Assembly: GCA_965203365.1 (NCBI GenBank)
Contig: OZ241878.1
Span: forward strand, 3,100,001-3,164,000
Source of the DNA: VYFG01 sp965203365
GTDB taxonomy: Bacteria; Pseudomonadota; Gammaproteobacteria; Arenicellales; Poriferihabitantaceae
Reading direction: 5' to 3'
Length of the DNA stretch: 64,000 bases
Below, one piece after another: positions 46,976 through 56,489 of this stretch; position 1 is the first letter of the stretch, and every line of letters starts with the position of its first letter. Below the pieces are notes generated by a model, which saw only the letters and a program-made list of their open reading frames with translations, did no database searches and was not told the DNA's origin. Made by a program: the position numbers and the translations under genes.

Positions 46976-48151
46976 ATGGCGACACACCCCTTTGCTTGGG
47001 AAGATCCCTTTGACTTGGATTCACAACTCACTGAAGAAGAGCGTCTGGTGCGAGACCACGCACGGGACTACTGTCAGTCTGAGCTGTTGCCGGGCATTGT
47101 GGAAGTGTATCGGGAAGAGGCCTTCAATCCCGATCTTTTGACCCGATTCGGCGAACTCGGCATGTTGGGGTCGACACTCCCGGAAACCTACGGTTGTGCC
47201 GGGCTGAACCATGTCTGCTACGGTCTGCTGGCCCGGGAAGTGGAGCGGGTCGACAGTGGTTATCGTTCTGCCTTGAGTGTGCAGTCCTCTTTGGTGATGT
47301 ATCCGATCTACGCTTACGGCAGTGAATCGCAGCGAAAGCAGTACCTGCCCCGACTGGCGACAGCGGATTTGGTGGGTTGTTTCGGCCTGACGGAAGCCGA
47401 CCATGGCTCGGACCCGGCTGGCATGAGAACCCGGGCAGAGCGGATCGAGGGTGGATACCGACTCAATGGCAGCAAGATGTGGATCAGCAATGCCCCGGTA
47501 GCGGATCTGGCCATCGTCTGGGCCCGCTTGGAGGGCGTTATCAGAGGATTTATCGTGGAACGGGGTACTGCGGGATTTTCCACGCCCAAAATCGAGGGCA
47601 AGCTGAGCCTGCGAGCCTCCATCACGGGAGAAATCGTGCTGCAGGATGTGGAGATTCCTGAAGACAGTCTGCTGCCAAATGCCAGTGGACTGGGCGGCCC
47701 CTTTGGTTGTCTGGCCAAGGCCCGATATGGTATTGCTTGGGGGGCCATGGGGGCTGCGGAAGCTTGCTGGCATGGGGCCCGGAACTACACCCTGTCGCGA
47801 CAGCAGTTTGGTCGACCCTTGGCACAAAATCAACTTATCCAGAAGAAGCTGGCCGACATGCAGACTGAGATCACCCTCGGGCTGCAGGCGGCCCTTCGCG
47901 TCGGCCGGCTCATGGACGAGGATCGCTGCGCTGTGGAGAACATCTCCCTCATCAAACGCAACAATGCCGGGAAGGCACTGGAGATTGCCCGCCTGGCGCG
48001 GGATATGCATGGCGGCAACGGGATTGCCGAGCAGTACCATGTCATGCGGCATATGAACAATCTGGAGACCGTCAATACCTATGAGGGCACGCATGATATC
48101 CATGCCCTGATCCTGGGTCGTGCCCAGACCGGGTTGCAGGCATTTTTCTGA
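46976..48151 (+). CDS. gcdH: Acyl-CoA dehydrogenase, glutaryl-CoA dehydrogenase type
   Basis: A 391-residue flavoprotein. LPETYGCAGLNHVCYGL and VERVDSGYRSALSVQSSL are characteristic of glutaryl-CoA dehydrogenase. The FAD/substrate motif is GCFGLTEADHGSDPAGM. The catalytic Glu is in NTYEGTHDIHALILGR. It converts glutaryl-CoA to crotonyl-CoA in lysine and tryptophan breakdown. The start at 46976 (MATHPFAWEDPF) is chosen; an open frame upstream overlaps the ClC gene. Confidence 0.9.
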   Translation: MATHPFAWEDPFDLDSQLTEEERLVRDHARDYCQSELLPGIVEVYREEAFNPDLLTRFGELGMLGSTLPETYGCAGLNHVCYGLLAREVERVDSGYRSALSVQSSLVMYPIYAYGSESQRKQYLPRLATADLVGCFGLTEADHGSDPAGMRTRAERIEGGYRLNGSKMWISNAPVADLAIVWARLEGVIRGFIVERGTAGFSTPKIEGKLSLRASITGEIVLQDVEIPEDSLLPNASGLGGPFGCLAKARYGIAWGAMGAAEACWHGARNYTLSRQQFGRPLAQNQLIQKKLADMQTEITLGLQAALRVGRLMDEDRCAVENISLIKRNNAGKALEIARLARDMHGGNGIAEQYHVMRHMNNLETVNTYEGTHDIHALILGRAQTGLQAFF

Positions 48152-48178
48152 TCATTCCCAGGACTGACTGACCACTCG

Positions 48179-48697
48179 ATGAATGGGGTGTATTTTGCCT
48201 ATGGTTCGAACCTGCTGTTTGCCCGGCTGCAGGCACGATGTCCTTCGGTGGAACACATCGGTGTGGCCCGGCTTCCGCACCATCGCCTGCACTTCAACAA
48301 GCCCGGAGGGGATGGTTCCGGGAAGTGCGGGATTGAAGCCGTGCCAGACGATGACTGGGTGCTGGGGGTGCTTTATCGCCTGTCCTATGAAGACAAGATG
48401 ATCTTGGACCGCATCGAAGGAATCGGTCACGGGTATGTGAACCGGGAGGTGGTAGTGCAAACGGACCAAGGCCCGATGGATTGTTTCACCTACTATCCCA
48501 CCCGACACGAGGTCAACCGGCCGCCTTGGGATTGGTACAAGGCTTACGTGATTCAGGGAGCCCGGGAAAACCGGTTTCCGGCGGCCTATCTCACTCGGCT
48601 GGAAACCGTGGCATCCCAGGTAGATTTGGACTCCGAGCGGCGGCGACAGAACCTGGCCATCCTGTCGCGAGCGTCGTGCCCCTTTGTTGGTGGCTGA
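48179..48697 (+). CDS. Gamma-glutamylcyclotransferase-like protein
   Basis: A 172-residue GGCT-fold protein. FAYGSNL at the N-terminus is the substrate-binding motif, and DRIEGIGHGYVN the helix with the catalytic Glu (E in DRIEG). Such proteins cyclise gamma-glutamyl amino acids to pyroglutamate. It lies on the plus strand 27 bases after the dehydrogenase and 22 before the EamA transporter, so the three may be one transcript. Confidence 0.85.
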   Translation: MNGVYFAYGSNLLFARLQARCPSVEHIGVARLPHHRLHFNKPGGDGSGKCGIEAVPDDDWVLGVLYRLSYEDKMILDRIEGIGHGYVNREVVVQTDQGPMDCFTYYPTRHEVNRPPWDWYKAYVIQGARENRFPAAYLTRLETVASQVDLDSERRRQNLAILSRASCPFVGG

Positions 48698-48718
48698 CGA
48701 GGGACGGAATAGACCGCC

Positions 48719-49627
48719 ATGAGGCAGTCCTATATCTTGGGAGCCCTTTTGCTGCTCGGATTGTTCTGGGCCATGACGGTGCCCCTCACCAAGGTGGCGG
48801 TTTCCAGTGGGCACCATCCTCTGGGACTGATCTTCTGGCAGTTGGTCCTGTGCGTCATGGTGACGGGCGCGATCTTGCTGTTTCAGCAAAGACTGCCGCG
48901 TTTCACGATGGCTTTTGTGCTGCACGGCTTCGTCATTGCCTTGTTGGGAACCGTGTTGCCCAACAGCTTTTCCTACTTGGCCGTGTCACATTTGCCTGCG
49001 GGTATTATGGCCATCCTGATCGCCACCGTCCCGATGTTCACTCTCCTGATTGCGCTTTCGGTTCGGGCGGAGTCGTTCAGTGCTCGCCGGTTGGTCGGGG
49101 TCATGCTGGGGGCGGTTTCGGTCGTGATTCTGACAGGGCCGAACGCCAGCTTGCCGGAGCCTGAAAAAGCGATCTTTGTGCTGGTGGCTCTGATTGGACC
49201 GTTGTGTTACGGCCTGGAGGCCAACTATGTCGCCTGGCGTTCGGTTGCCCGCATTTCCCCGATTCAGGTGATCTACGGGGCCTCGGTGGTGGGTACCCTG
49301 ATCACGGGACCGATGGCCTGGTTCGGTGGGTTCTGGGTAGACATGCCGGGTCCTTGGCAACATCCTGAACAGGCGCTGGTTCTGGCGTCGGTGATCCATG
49401 CGTTGGTCTACGCTGGTTACATCTGGTTGGTGAGTCAGGCTAGTGCCGTCTTCGCCAGCCAGATTGCCTACCCGGTCACGCTGGGCGGGGTGGTATTCAG
49501 TGCCGCTTTTCTGGGCGAGCGCTATTCATTCTGGGCCCTGTCGGCACTGGGTTTCATGATCGTCGGCCTTTTTCTCGTTCAGCCCCGCCCACACCGCACT
49601 GATTGGTCACGACAGTCCGTTCAGTGA
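48719..49627 (+). CDS. EamA/DMT-family transporter
   Basis: A 302-residue membrane protein with about ten segments in two EamA repeats. The first repeat starts ALLLLGLFWAMTVPLTKVAV and the second GPLCYGLEANYVAWRSVA. The family exports amino acids or other metabolites; the cargo cannot be read from sequence. The gene follows the GGCT-like gene closely. Confidence 0.85.
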   Translation: MRQSYILGALLLLGLFWAMTVPLTKVAVSSGHHPLGLIFWQLVLCVMVTGAILLFQQRLPRFTMAFVLHGFVIALLGTVLPNSFSYLAVSHLPAGIMAILIATVPMFTLLIALSVRAESFSARRLVGVMLGAVSVVILTGPNASLPEPEKAIFVLVALIGPLCYGLEANYVAWRSVARISPIQVIYGASVVGTLITGPMAWFGGFWVDMPGPWQHPEQALVLASVIHALVYAGYIWLVSQASAVFASQIAYPVTLGGVVFSAAFLGERYSFWALSALGFMIVGLFLVQPRPHRTDWSRQSVQ

Positions 49628-49712
49628 AGCCGCCCCACTTTTTTCGATCTCTGCAGCACGCCTTGTTCAAGATCAGACCGCAATCCAGACACCATCGCAT
49701 ACTCACCGGATA

Positions 49713-50063
49713 TTAACCGAATGCCTTGCGGCTGTCGGCGGGAGCTTGTTCACGTCTGTCGGGACCGTAATCACGCACTACCTCGGCCACCCGCAAACGG
49801 TAGTGACGGAACAGCTGGTTTTTGCCTTTCGACTGGGCGTGGCGATGAGCCAGCCTGTTTCGCCAGACCGTAATGGCCTCCTGATTATCAAAGAAGCTGA
49901 CCGAGAGCAGTTTGCTCTCATCGGTCAGACTCTGGAACCGCTCTACCGAGATGAATCCGTCGATGGATTCGATCTCTTGACGCATGCTGGCCGCCAGTTC
50001 CAGATAAGCATCCTGATGGTCCGGATCCGGCCAGACTTCGAAAAGCACGGCGATCATCGGCAT
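49713..50063 (-). CDS. Antibiotic-biosynthesis-monooxygenase-fold protein
   Basis: A 116-residue single-domain dimeric alpha-beta barrel protein (ABM family): IAVLFEVWPDPDHQDAYLEL, then IDGFISVERFQSL and DESKLLSVSFFDNQEA. Such proteins act as small quinone or haem monooxygenases or bind ligands. The function is not defined. It is on the minus strand, divergent from phhB. Confidence 0.75.
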   Translation of the reverse strand: MPMIAVLFEVWPDPDHQDAYLELAASMRQEIESIDGFISVERFQSLTDESKLLSVSFFDNQEAITVWRNRLAHRHAQSKGKNQLFRHYRLRVAEVVRDYGPDRREQAPADSRKAFG

Positions 50064-50130
50064 GAATGGTCAGAATTCGACCAAGGAGAAATGGTATAGT
50101 GGAACAATCTAGCACAAATCGGGTAGTGAG

Positions 50131-50478
50131 ATGTCAGCATTGACGAAAGAGCGATGTGAGGCTTGCCGTACGGGGGCGCCCCGGGTGTCGGAGGGTGAAT
50201 TGGCGGAACTCATGCATCAACTCCCGGATTGGGTGTCGCAGACCCGGGAAGACTTTCTGGTCTTGGAACGGGAGTTCCGCTTTCGTAATTTTAGTGAGGC
50301 CATGGGGTTCAGTGTTCGCGTCGGCTTGTTGGCGGAAGCCGAGGGGCATCACCCTGAAATAATCACTGAATGGGGTCGGGTACGGGTGACTTGGTGGACC
50401 CACAAGATCCGAGGGCTACATCGTAATGACTTTATCTGTGCGGCAAAGACAGACCGGATATACGTGTCGACTGGATGA
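50131..50478 (+). CDS. phhB: Pterin-4a-carbinolamine dehydratase
   Basis: A 115-residue protein. RNFSEAMGFSVRVGLLAEAE then GHHPEIITEWGRVRVTWWTH contains the catalytic His pair of pterin-4a-carbinolamine dehydratases, which recycle the tetrahydropterin cofactor of phenylalanine hydroxylase. No phhA was seen nearby. The pteridine reductase-like gene near 28 kb may be related in function. Confidence 0.9.
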   Translation: MSALTKERCEACRTGAPRVSEGELAELMHQLPDWVSQTREDFLVLEREFRFRNFSEAMGFSVRVGLLAEAEGHHPEIITEWGRVRVTWWTHKIRGLHRNDFICAAKTDRIYVSTG

Positions 50479-50831
50479 AGTCAACTTTTATCACCAGGGA
50501 ATATCGGCCACCTGGGGGTGTGCTGATCGTTGGTTCGCACAGACTGTTTGCTCGTATTATGGTAGAGACTGGCAGGACCGTGCGGCGAGTCTGACGACTG
50601 TCCCTACGGTTTAACGTCCCACCGGGATCCGGTTTTGTTGAGAACCATAAACCATAGTACAGGTCCCGCTGATTTCGGGGTGAGTTGGGGAACCCACGAA
50701 CTGGGAAGTGACAGCCATTGTGGGCGGGTTGGGAGCGCAAGCTTTCCCGGGTTCACCGGCCGATGCGCACTGCTTGCGCCAAGTGATGTTTCGAGGATGT
50801 CAGGCCCCAAAAAGGGGAGCGAACGGTCCGT
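50479..50831. other. Intergenic, 353 bases, no gene recognised
   Basis: Between phhB and the convergent desaturase-family gene. No gene seen. GC-rich inverted segments are present, but no clear terminator with a T-run was seen. Confidence 0.4.
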
Positions 50832-51821
50832 TCAACCGCTGGGATTGCCCAGCTTGCGCATTCGCTGCCTGACCAATACTCTACCGGCCTCGCTGCCGTC
50901 ATGCCAACTGCCCATAGCCTTGTCCATGGGCGTGACACTGTTGCCGTAATTAACGTGGAAAAAACGGTGGTGGAGGTGATGAAAATAGTCCCCGGCGGGT
51001 ACGTTGACCCCCCCGGCCAACTTGAGTCGATTGAATCCAGAGTGGGTCACGGCAGGCCCCACCCCTTGGTAGAGTCCGGTCAGGACCAAGAGGGCGGGAT
51101 GTATGGGCACCACCCACCATAGCAGGAACAGACTAAAGTAGATCAGATGCTCTACTGGGTGCATGGAGATGCCGCTCCAAGGCCCGGTATTGCCGTTGCG
51201 ATGGTGCAGGTCATGGGCAATACGAAACAGCGGGCGCCAGTGGAGAATTCGATGATTCAGGTAGAAGTGGAAGGTGGACCAGAAAAGCACACCGAAGATC
51301 AGGAGGATCACCAGCCCCGGGGACTCCCGGAAACCGATCCATTCCATGCGTCCAGAGGCATACCACCACCAAGTCAGGCTTTCGTAGATCGTCCAGACCG
51401 TGACACCGCTCACCAGACTCCAGAACATATTGTCCTTGACTTGGTCACGAAACGTGAACCGGTCGTCATTCCGGGCCATCCAGGCGGGATTGAACTTGTA
51501 GTCGGCGTCCTGATGACGACGGATATAAAGCCACCAGTGCAGGCCGCCGGCCACCAGGATCAGCACGGCCGCATTCCGGCACCAGATCAGGGCCATCCAG
51601 TCCAGTGACAGGGTGGCCATGGTCACCATGGAAGGAGTCAGCCACTGCCAGATGATCACGGACAATGCGGTATAAAGATACCCCCATGGATACATCAGAT
51701 CGACGAACAGATAGCGGAGCGCGGCCAGGGGTCTGGGAGGCCAAGCGTAAAGCGGGGGGACTGGAATCGGATCCGTGGGGTGATAGCCGACAGGGGGATC
51801 TGAAGCCATGGTGATGAGCAT
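50832..51821 (-). CDS. Sterol desaturase/fatty acid hydroxylase-family protein
   Basis: A 329-residue membrane protein with several segments and the His clusters of the di-iron membrane oxygenases: HFYLNHRILHWRP, IAHDLHHRN, and DYFHHLHHRFFHVNYG. These bind two irons for oxygen-dependent desaturation or hydroxylation of lipids. The start may be 51821 or the ATG at 51809. The lipid substrate is unknown. Confidence 0.85.
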   Translation of the reverse strand: MLITMASDPPVGYHPTDPIPVPPLYAWPPRPLAALRYLFVDLMYPWGYLYTALSVIIWQWLTPSMVTMATLSLDWMALIWCRNAAVLILVAGGLHWWLYIRRHQDADYKFNPAWMARNDDRFTFRDQVKDNMFWSLVSGVTVWTIYESLTWWWYASGRMEWIGFRESPGLVILLIFGVLFWSTFHFYLNHRILHWRPLFRIAHDLHHRNGNTGPWSGISMHPVEHLIYFSLFLLWWVVPIHPALLVLTGLYQGVGPAVTHSGFNRLKLAGGVNVPAGDYFHHLHHRFFHVNYGNSVTPMDKAMGSWHDGSEAGRVLVRQRMRKLGNPSG

Positions 51822-52476
51822 TTGGACGAGCGAGGAAATATTCCATACAGCGCAGGTGAGGACTTTTGCAATGTCGGCTTTTTTTTACACAATTGCGCCA
51901 AGCGATCCAGGCGGCGGGGTCCAGATGCATTGTTTGTCGGCGGACTTGCCTGCCAGAATCGCCCATCTACAAGTCCCTTTTCCGGAGTTCATGCGCAGAC
52001 CATCGTGAAGCGGTTAAGGCCACTGGTGGCCGATTCGGCTGACTGTATCCAGAGCGCTCGGGCCCGCAGGTTTCCGCGCATTCGATCCGATCACAATGTG
52101 ACCCGAGAATCCAGGCTATCCACCAGCCAAACACCCAAACGATATGCGTTTCTTTGGGTCGAATCGAACGGTACCTAAGCCCCTTTTCGGTTCCCGGCGA
52201 CAGGCCGTTGGGCCCGCCATTCGCGGTTTTTTGGTCCCAATGCATACACAGTTAGCAGGGGCCGTCATGGTCATGACAATCGTAACGGCAGGGTGCCCGG
52301 AAGACTCCGATTCCTCCTGGATGCTTGGAATACGAACAAATGCGCACTGGACATGAATCGGAAATTTGGACTATGATTCATTATCCAAAATAATTCATGT
52401 CAAACTTGTCGGCTTTTGCTCTGCTGTCGGGATTTGGCGTTTGTTCACCAATTGTAATCATTAGGAGTACCTTTCC
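51822..52476. other. Intergenic region before the liv genes
   Basis: A gap of 655 bases between two divergent genes, with no gene recognised. The left part should hold the desaturase promoter, the right part the liv promoter. AGGAG sits 10-14 bases before the livK start (52477), a good ribosome binding site. Confidence 0.4.
52348..52377 (+). promoter_or_regulatory. Possible sigma-70 promoter for the liv genes
   Basis: TGGACA at 52348-52353 and TATGAT at 52372-52377 are separated by 18 bases and fit a -35/-10 pair. Transcription would start about 90 bases before the livK start codon. Based on sequence pattern only. Confidence 0.35.
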
Positions 52477-53709
52477 ATGAAGAAATCACTCAGCCTGCTC
52501 GGTGGCACGCTCGCCATGTGCCTGCTGTTCATTCACTCGGCGATCGCCGAGGAATGTGAGACGATCACCCTGGGTTCCGCGATCTCTCTCACCGGTAAGT
52601 ATGCAACCAACGGTATCCATGCCAAGAATGGTTACGAATTTGCCATCCAGAAGATTCGGGAAGCCGGTGGGGTGAAGTTTGGTGGCAAGTGCTACAACTT
52701 CAATGTCATCTATTATGACGATGAATCCAAGGGCGACCGGGGGGCCACCTTGGCGGAACGCCTGATCAATCAGGACAAGGTCCAGTACATGCTTGGCCCT
52801 TACTCTTCGGGTCTCACCAAGGCCATCGCCCCGGTGACTGAAAAATACCAAATCCCCATGGTGGAGGCCGAGGGAGCCTCCCGCTCCTTGTTCAACCAGG
52901 GTTACCGGTACCTGTTTGCCGTGCTGTCCACTTCGGAACAGTATCTGGCCTCGGCGGTGACTTTGGCTGCCGAAAAAGCCGAGGAATCCGGCCAGTCACC
53001 GTCCTCCGTGAAGGTGGCGGTGGCCGTGGAGAATGACCCCTTCTCCCTCGACATCCGGGCGGGGGTATTGGAAGACGCCGCCAAGTATGACATGCAGATC
53101 GTGGTCGATGAGCAACTGCCGCGCGATCTGTCAGATATGAGTGCCATCCTGACCAAGGTCAAACTGCTGAAGCCAGATCTGCTGATCGTCAGTGGTCACT
53201 CGAAAGGCGCTGCCACGGCGGTCCGCCAGATCAGCGAACAGAAGATCTCGACACCCATGATCGCGGTGACCCACTGTGAGGCCGCCGATGTCGTCGGCAA
53301 TTTCGGCGAAGCAGCCAACGATATCCTGTGTTCCACTCAGTGGGCGGAAACCCTGAGCTATGAAGATCCCCTGTTCGGTTCGGCCGCCAACTACGAGAGA
53401 GAGTTCAAGGCGGCCTTTCCGGAGTATGCGGAAAAAACCGTCCCCTACCAGACTGCCCAGGCGTCGGCAGCGGTCTATGTCTTCAAGGATGCATTCGAAC
53501 GCGCAGGCAGCCTAGACAAGGAGTTGGTGCGCGATGCCATCGCGGCCACGGACATGATGACGTTTTACGGCGCCATCCGTTTCTCCGAGTTCGGCAACAA
53601 TATCGCCAAGCCCATGGTGCTGCGACAGATTCAAGATGGTCAGTACAATGTCGTAGCTCCATCCGAATTTGCCTCCCATCAGATCAATTGGCCGCGTACA
53701 CCCAAATAA
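52477..53709 (+). CDS. livK: Branched-chain-amino-acid-type ABC substrate-binding protein
   Basis: A 410-residue periplasmic type-I binding protein with a signal peptide ending at IHSAIAEE. The mature part begins ITLGSAISLTGKYATNG, typical of the LivJ/LivK/AmiC-type proteins, and continues with VIYYDDESKGDRGATLAERL. It heads a complete importer operon. The ligand could be branched-chain amino acids, an amide, urea or another small metabolite. Confidence 0.85.
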   Translation: MKKSLSLLGGTLAMCLLFIHSAIAEECETITLGSAISLTGKYATNGIHAKNGYEFAIQKIREAGGVKFGGKCYNFNVIYYDDESKGDRGATLAERLINQDKVQYMLGPYSSGLTKAIAPVTEKYQIPMVEAEGASRSLFNQGYRYLFAVLSTSEQYLASAVTLAAEKAEESGQSPSSVKVAVAVENDPFSLDIRAGVLEDAAKYDMQIVVDEQLPRDLSDMSAILTKVKLLKPDLLIVSGHSKGAATAVRQISEQKISTPMIAVTHCEAADVVGNFGEAANDILCSTQWAETLSYEDPLFGSAANYEREFKAAFPEYAEKTVPYQTAQASAAVYVFKDAFERAGSLDKELVRDAIAATDMMTFYGAIRFSEFGNNIAKPMVLRQIQDGQYNVVAPSEFASHQINWPRTPK

Positions 53710-53722
53710 CCGCGTCGTTCTG

Positions 53723-53748
53723 AACAGGGCACCTCCGGGTGCCCTGTT
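53723..53748 (+). terminator. Hairpin between binding protein and permease genes
   Basis: AACAGGGCACC (53723-53733) pairs perfectly with GGTGCCCTGTT (53738-53748) around a TCCG loop, then TTTC. It lies 14 bases after the binding-protein stop and 32 before the permease start. Hairpins here in such operons commonly give high expression of the binding protein and lower expression of the membrane genes by partial termination or transcript stability. Confidence 0.65.
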
Positions 53749-53780
53749 TCCCTTCCGGTCACCGACATTCCGGACATTCC

Positions 53781-54692
53781 ATGGACCAGATCCTCGGCAA
53801 TCTCTCTCTCCTGCTCCAGTTTCCGGTCGTCAACCTCAAGATTGTCATTGACGGGCTCATGATCGGGGCACTGTTCGCCTTGTCGGCCTACGGCTTGGCG
53901 CTAGTCTGGGGCGTGATGAACGTCAAGAACTTGGCCCAGGGGGATTTCGTGATTGCCGGGGGCTATGTTGCCTGGTGGCTGGCCAAACACGGTCTGCCCC
54001 CCCTGATCGGAGTCCCCGTGGCGTTTGTGGTCATGTGGGGGCTCGGCTGGATCGCCTATAAGCTGGTGATTGCACGAGTCATTGAGCGAGACCTGTTCAC
54101 TTCTCTGCTGGCCACCTTTGGTCTGGCCATTATCATGGCCCAGATGTTGAATCTGATGTTCGGTTCCGACACACAGAGCATCCAGTTGCCGTATGATACG
54201 CTGTATTTCATGGATGGCTTCGTGGATGTTCCCATCGCCAAGCTGCTCGGCGTGTTGATGGCGGCAGGACTGGCTGCCGGGGTGGTCATCTTCATGAAAC
54301 GAAGCCGTATGGGTCAGGCGATTCGGGCCACCGCTCAGGATGCCCGAGCGGCCAGGGTGCTCGGCATTGATACCGAAAAGGTCTATTCCTTTACCTTCTC
54401 GCTGAATGCCGCCATCTGCGGTGCCGCCGGCGCGATCATTGTCATGGTATGGGTCATCCAACCCTTTTACGGCATCACTCATTCCGTACGGTCATTCGTG
54501 ATTGTGACAGCCGCCGGACTGGGTAACCTTCCCGGTGTCATTGCCGCCGGGCTGGGGATTGGCGTGGCCGAGCAGTATGGGGCCCATATCTTCGGGATCG
54601 GTTATCAGCAGGCGATTGCGGTATTGCTCCTGCTCTTGGTGCTGGTCTTTCGTCTCATCCAGCAGCGCCGAGTGCGCCAAAGCCTGAAATAA
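53781..54692 (+). CDS. livH: ABC transporter permease (LivH type)
   Basis: A 303-residue permease with about eight membrane segments. IDGLMIGALFALSAYGLALV and MNVKNLAQGDFVIAGGYVAW near the start, and TAAGLGNLPGVIAAGLGIG near the end, are LivH motifs. The start at 53781 is chosen because the open frame before it crosses the hairpin. Confidence 0.9.
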   Translation: MDQILGNLSLLLQFPVVNLKIVIDGLMIGALFALSAYGLALVWGVMNVKNLAQGDFVIAGGYVAWWLAKHGLPPLIGVPVAFVVMWGLGWIAYKLVIARVIERDLFTSLLATFGLAIIMAQMLNLMFGSDTQSIQLPYDTLYFMDGFVDVPIAKLLGVLMAAGLAAGVVIFMKRSRMGQAIRATAQDARAARVLGIDTEKVYSFTFSLNAAICGAAGAIIVMVWVIQPFYGITHSVRSFVIVTAAGLGNLPGVIAAGLGIGVAEQYGAHIFGIGYQQAIAVLLLLLVLVFRLIQQRRVRQSLK

Positions 54693-54708
54693 ATAGGGTG
54701 GAGGCACC

Positions 54709-55743
54709 ATGAAGAGGATCCCGTTTTATACCGCACTGGTGCTGATCATTCTCGCTTCCCCCTTCCTGTTTCCCGACTTCCGTACCCAGTTGGCCACTCT
54801 GTGGCTGATGATCATCGTCTCGCTGTCCTGGGACATGACCGGGGGGCAGATGGGCTACAACTCGCTGGGTAATATCTTCTTCTATGGGACCGGGATGTAT
54901 GTCGCGGCTCTGATCACCATCGGCATGGTGCACCCGGTTGGAGAGTACACGGACGCCAGTCGCTCGGAGTTGATGCTGTTCACCGATGCGCAGTACTTTA
55001 CCGGTGTGCTGCTGGGTTGCCTTGGGGCCGGTCTGTTCTGCGCTTTGTCAGCCGTCATGATCGGTTGGGTGACCTTTGGCTTGCGGGGGCCGTATTTTGC
55101 CATTGGCACGCTGGGTGTCGCCATCGCTGCAGGGGAATTGGTGTCCAACTGGGACTGGGTGGGCGGTGGACAGGGGATTCAGTTGCCGGTGTATCCGGGT
55201 GACCTTGAGGTGGGAAAGCTGTTTTTCTATTTCCTGTTCGCGGGGACCGGCGTCGCCTTGTTCCTCTTTTGCCGTTGGCTTTACACGACCCGTTTCGGGG
55301 CGGCGGTCAATGCGATTCGAGATGACGAGGAAAAAGCGGAAGCCATGGGGATCCACACCCTGCGTTACAAGCTGACCGCTTGGGCAATGTCCGCGTTTTT
55401 TGTTGGTATTGCGGGAGGGATTTCCGCCTTCCAACTGATTCACTTTGAGCCACTGGAAACCGCCTACCAGACCATCAATCTCGGTATTTTCATGGTGGTT
55501 TGTGTTCTGTTGGGTGGCAAGGGAACGCTATGGGGCCCGGTGGTTGGGGCCATTGTCTTTCATGTCATCAAGGAAGTGACGTGGAATTACCTGCTCGGCT
55601 GGCAATGGGTCGCCCTGGGGGCACTGATCGTGGTCACGGTCGTGTACTTCCAGGATGGCATCATGGGTTGGCTGATGCATCACCGGCCGGAGTGGTTCGG
55701 GATCCGGGTCGAGAAGAAGGAAGATCGAGTGGAACCGGCATGA
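54709..55743 (+). CDS. livM: ABC transporter permease (LivM type)
   Basis: A 344-residue permease. SLSWDMTGGQMGYNSLGNIF and AINAIRDDEEKAEAMGIHTL-like segment (VNAIRDDEEKAEAMGI) are LivM motifs. It pairs with LivH to form the channel. The stop overlaps the start of the ATPase gene by 4 bases. Confidence 0.9.
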   Translation: MKRIPFYTALVLIILASPFLFPDFRTQLATLWLMIIVSLSWDMTGGQMGYNSLGNIFFYGTGMYVAALITIGMVHPVGEYTDASRSELMLFTDAQYFTGVLLGCLGAGLFCALSAVMIGWVTFGLRGPYFAIGTLGVAIAAGELVSNWDWVGGGQGIQLPVYPGDLEVGKLFFYFLFAGTGVALFLFCRWLYTTRFGAAVNAIRDDEEKAEAMGIHTLRYKLTAWAMSAFFVGIAGGISAFQLIHFEPLETAYQTINLGIFMVVCVLLGGKGTLWGPVVGAIVFHVIKEVTWNYLLGWQWVALGALIVVTVVYFQDGIMGWLMHHRPEWFGIRVEKKEDRVEPA

Positions 55744-56483
55744 GCGCGATTATTGACATCGAAGGAGTGTCCAAGACTTTTGGCGGGGTGATGGCCAACA
55801 CCAATGTGTCCATGCAGGTGCAGAAGGGAGGGATCACGGGCCTGATCGGTCCCAACGGTTCCGGCAAGACCACCCTGTTCAATTCCATCGTTGGCTATCA
55901 CCCCATTGATGCTGGCTCCATCTATTTCGAGGGCCGGGAAATTTCCAAACTACCGGTCCAGATGATTGCACGACTGGGGTTGCTTCGGACCTTTCAGCAG
56001 ACCCGGATTTATGGCGCGATGAACTGCGTGGATAACATGCTGATCTCCATGCCTCATCGGAAGATGGGCTTTTGGGAGTCATTGGGTCGCCATACCCGGC
56101 AGGATCGTGAGCGGGCCGAGATGCTGCTCGACTTTGTCGGTCTGTACGAAAAACGGTTTCTGCGTTCCGGCTCGCTATCCTTCGGCCAGCAAAAACTGCT
56201 GGAGTTTGCCATGGCGCTGATGAATGAACCCACCGTGCTGCTGCTGGATGAGCCGACCGCGGGGATCAATCCCACCCTGATCAATGGGCTCATTGACCGG
56301 CTGAAACGGGCCAACCGCGAATTTGGCATTACGCTGTTCATTATCGAGCACAACATGCGGGTCATCATGAACATGGCGGACACGATCTATTGTCTGGCCC
56401 ATGGCAAGCTGCTGGCCAAGGGGACTCCCGGGGAAATCCAGCATGACCAGCGGGTCATTGATGCCTATCTGGGGGCCCATTGA
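55740..56483 (+). CDS. livG: ABC transporter ATPase (LivG type)
   Basis: A 247-residue ATPase. Walker A is GPNGSGKTTLF; the signature is LSFGQQKLLEFAMAL; Walker B is VLLLDEPTAGIN. It begins with an ATG overlapping the permease stop and powers the importer together with LivF. Confidence 0.9.
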   Translation: MSAIIDIEGVSKTFGGVMANTNVSMQVQKGGITGLIGPNGSGKTTLFNSIVGYHPIDAGSIYFEGREISKLPVQMIARLGLLRTFQQTRIYGAMNCVDNMLISMPHRKMGFWESLGRHTRQDRERAEMLLDFVGLYEKRFLRSGSLSFGQQKLLEFAMALMNEPTVLLLDEPTAGINPTLINGLIDRLKRANREFGITLFIIEHNMRVIMNMADTIYCLAHGKLLAKGTPGEIQHDQRVIDAYLGAH

Positions 56484-56489
56484 CTCAAT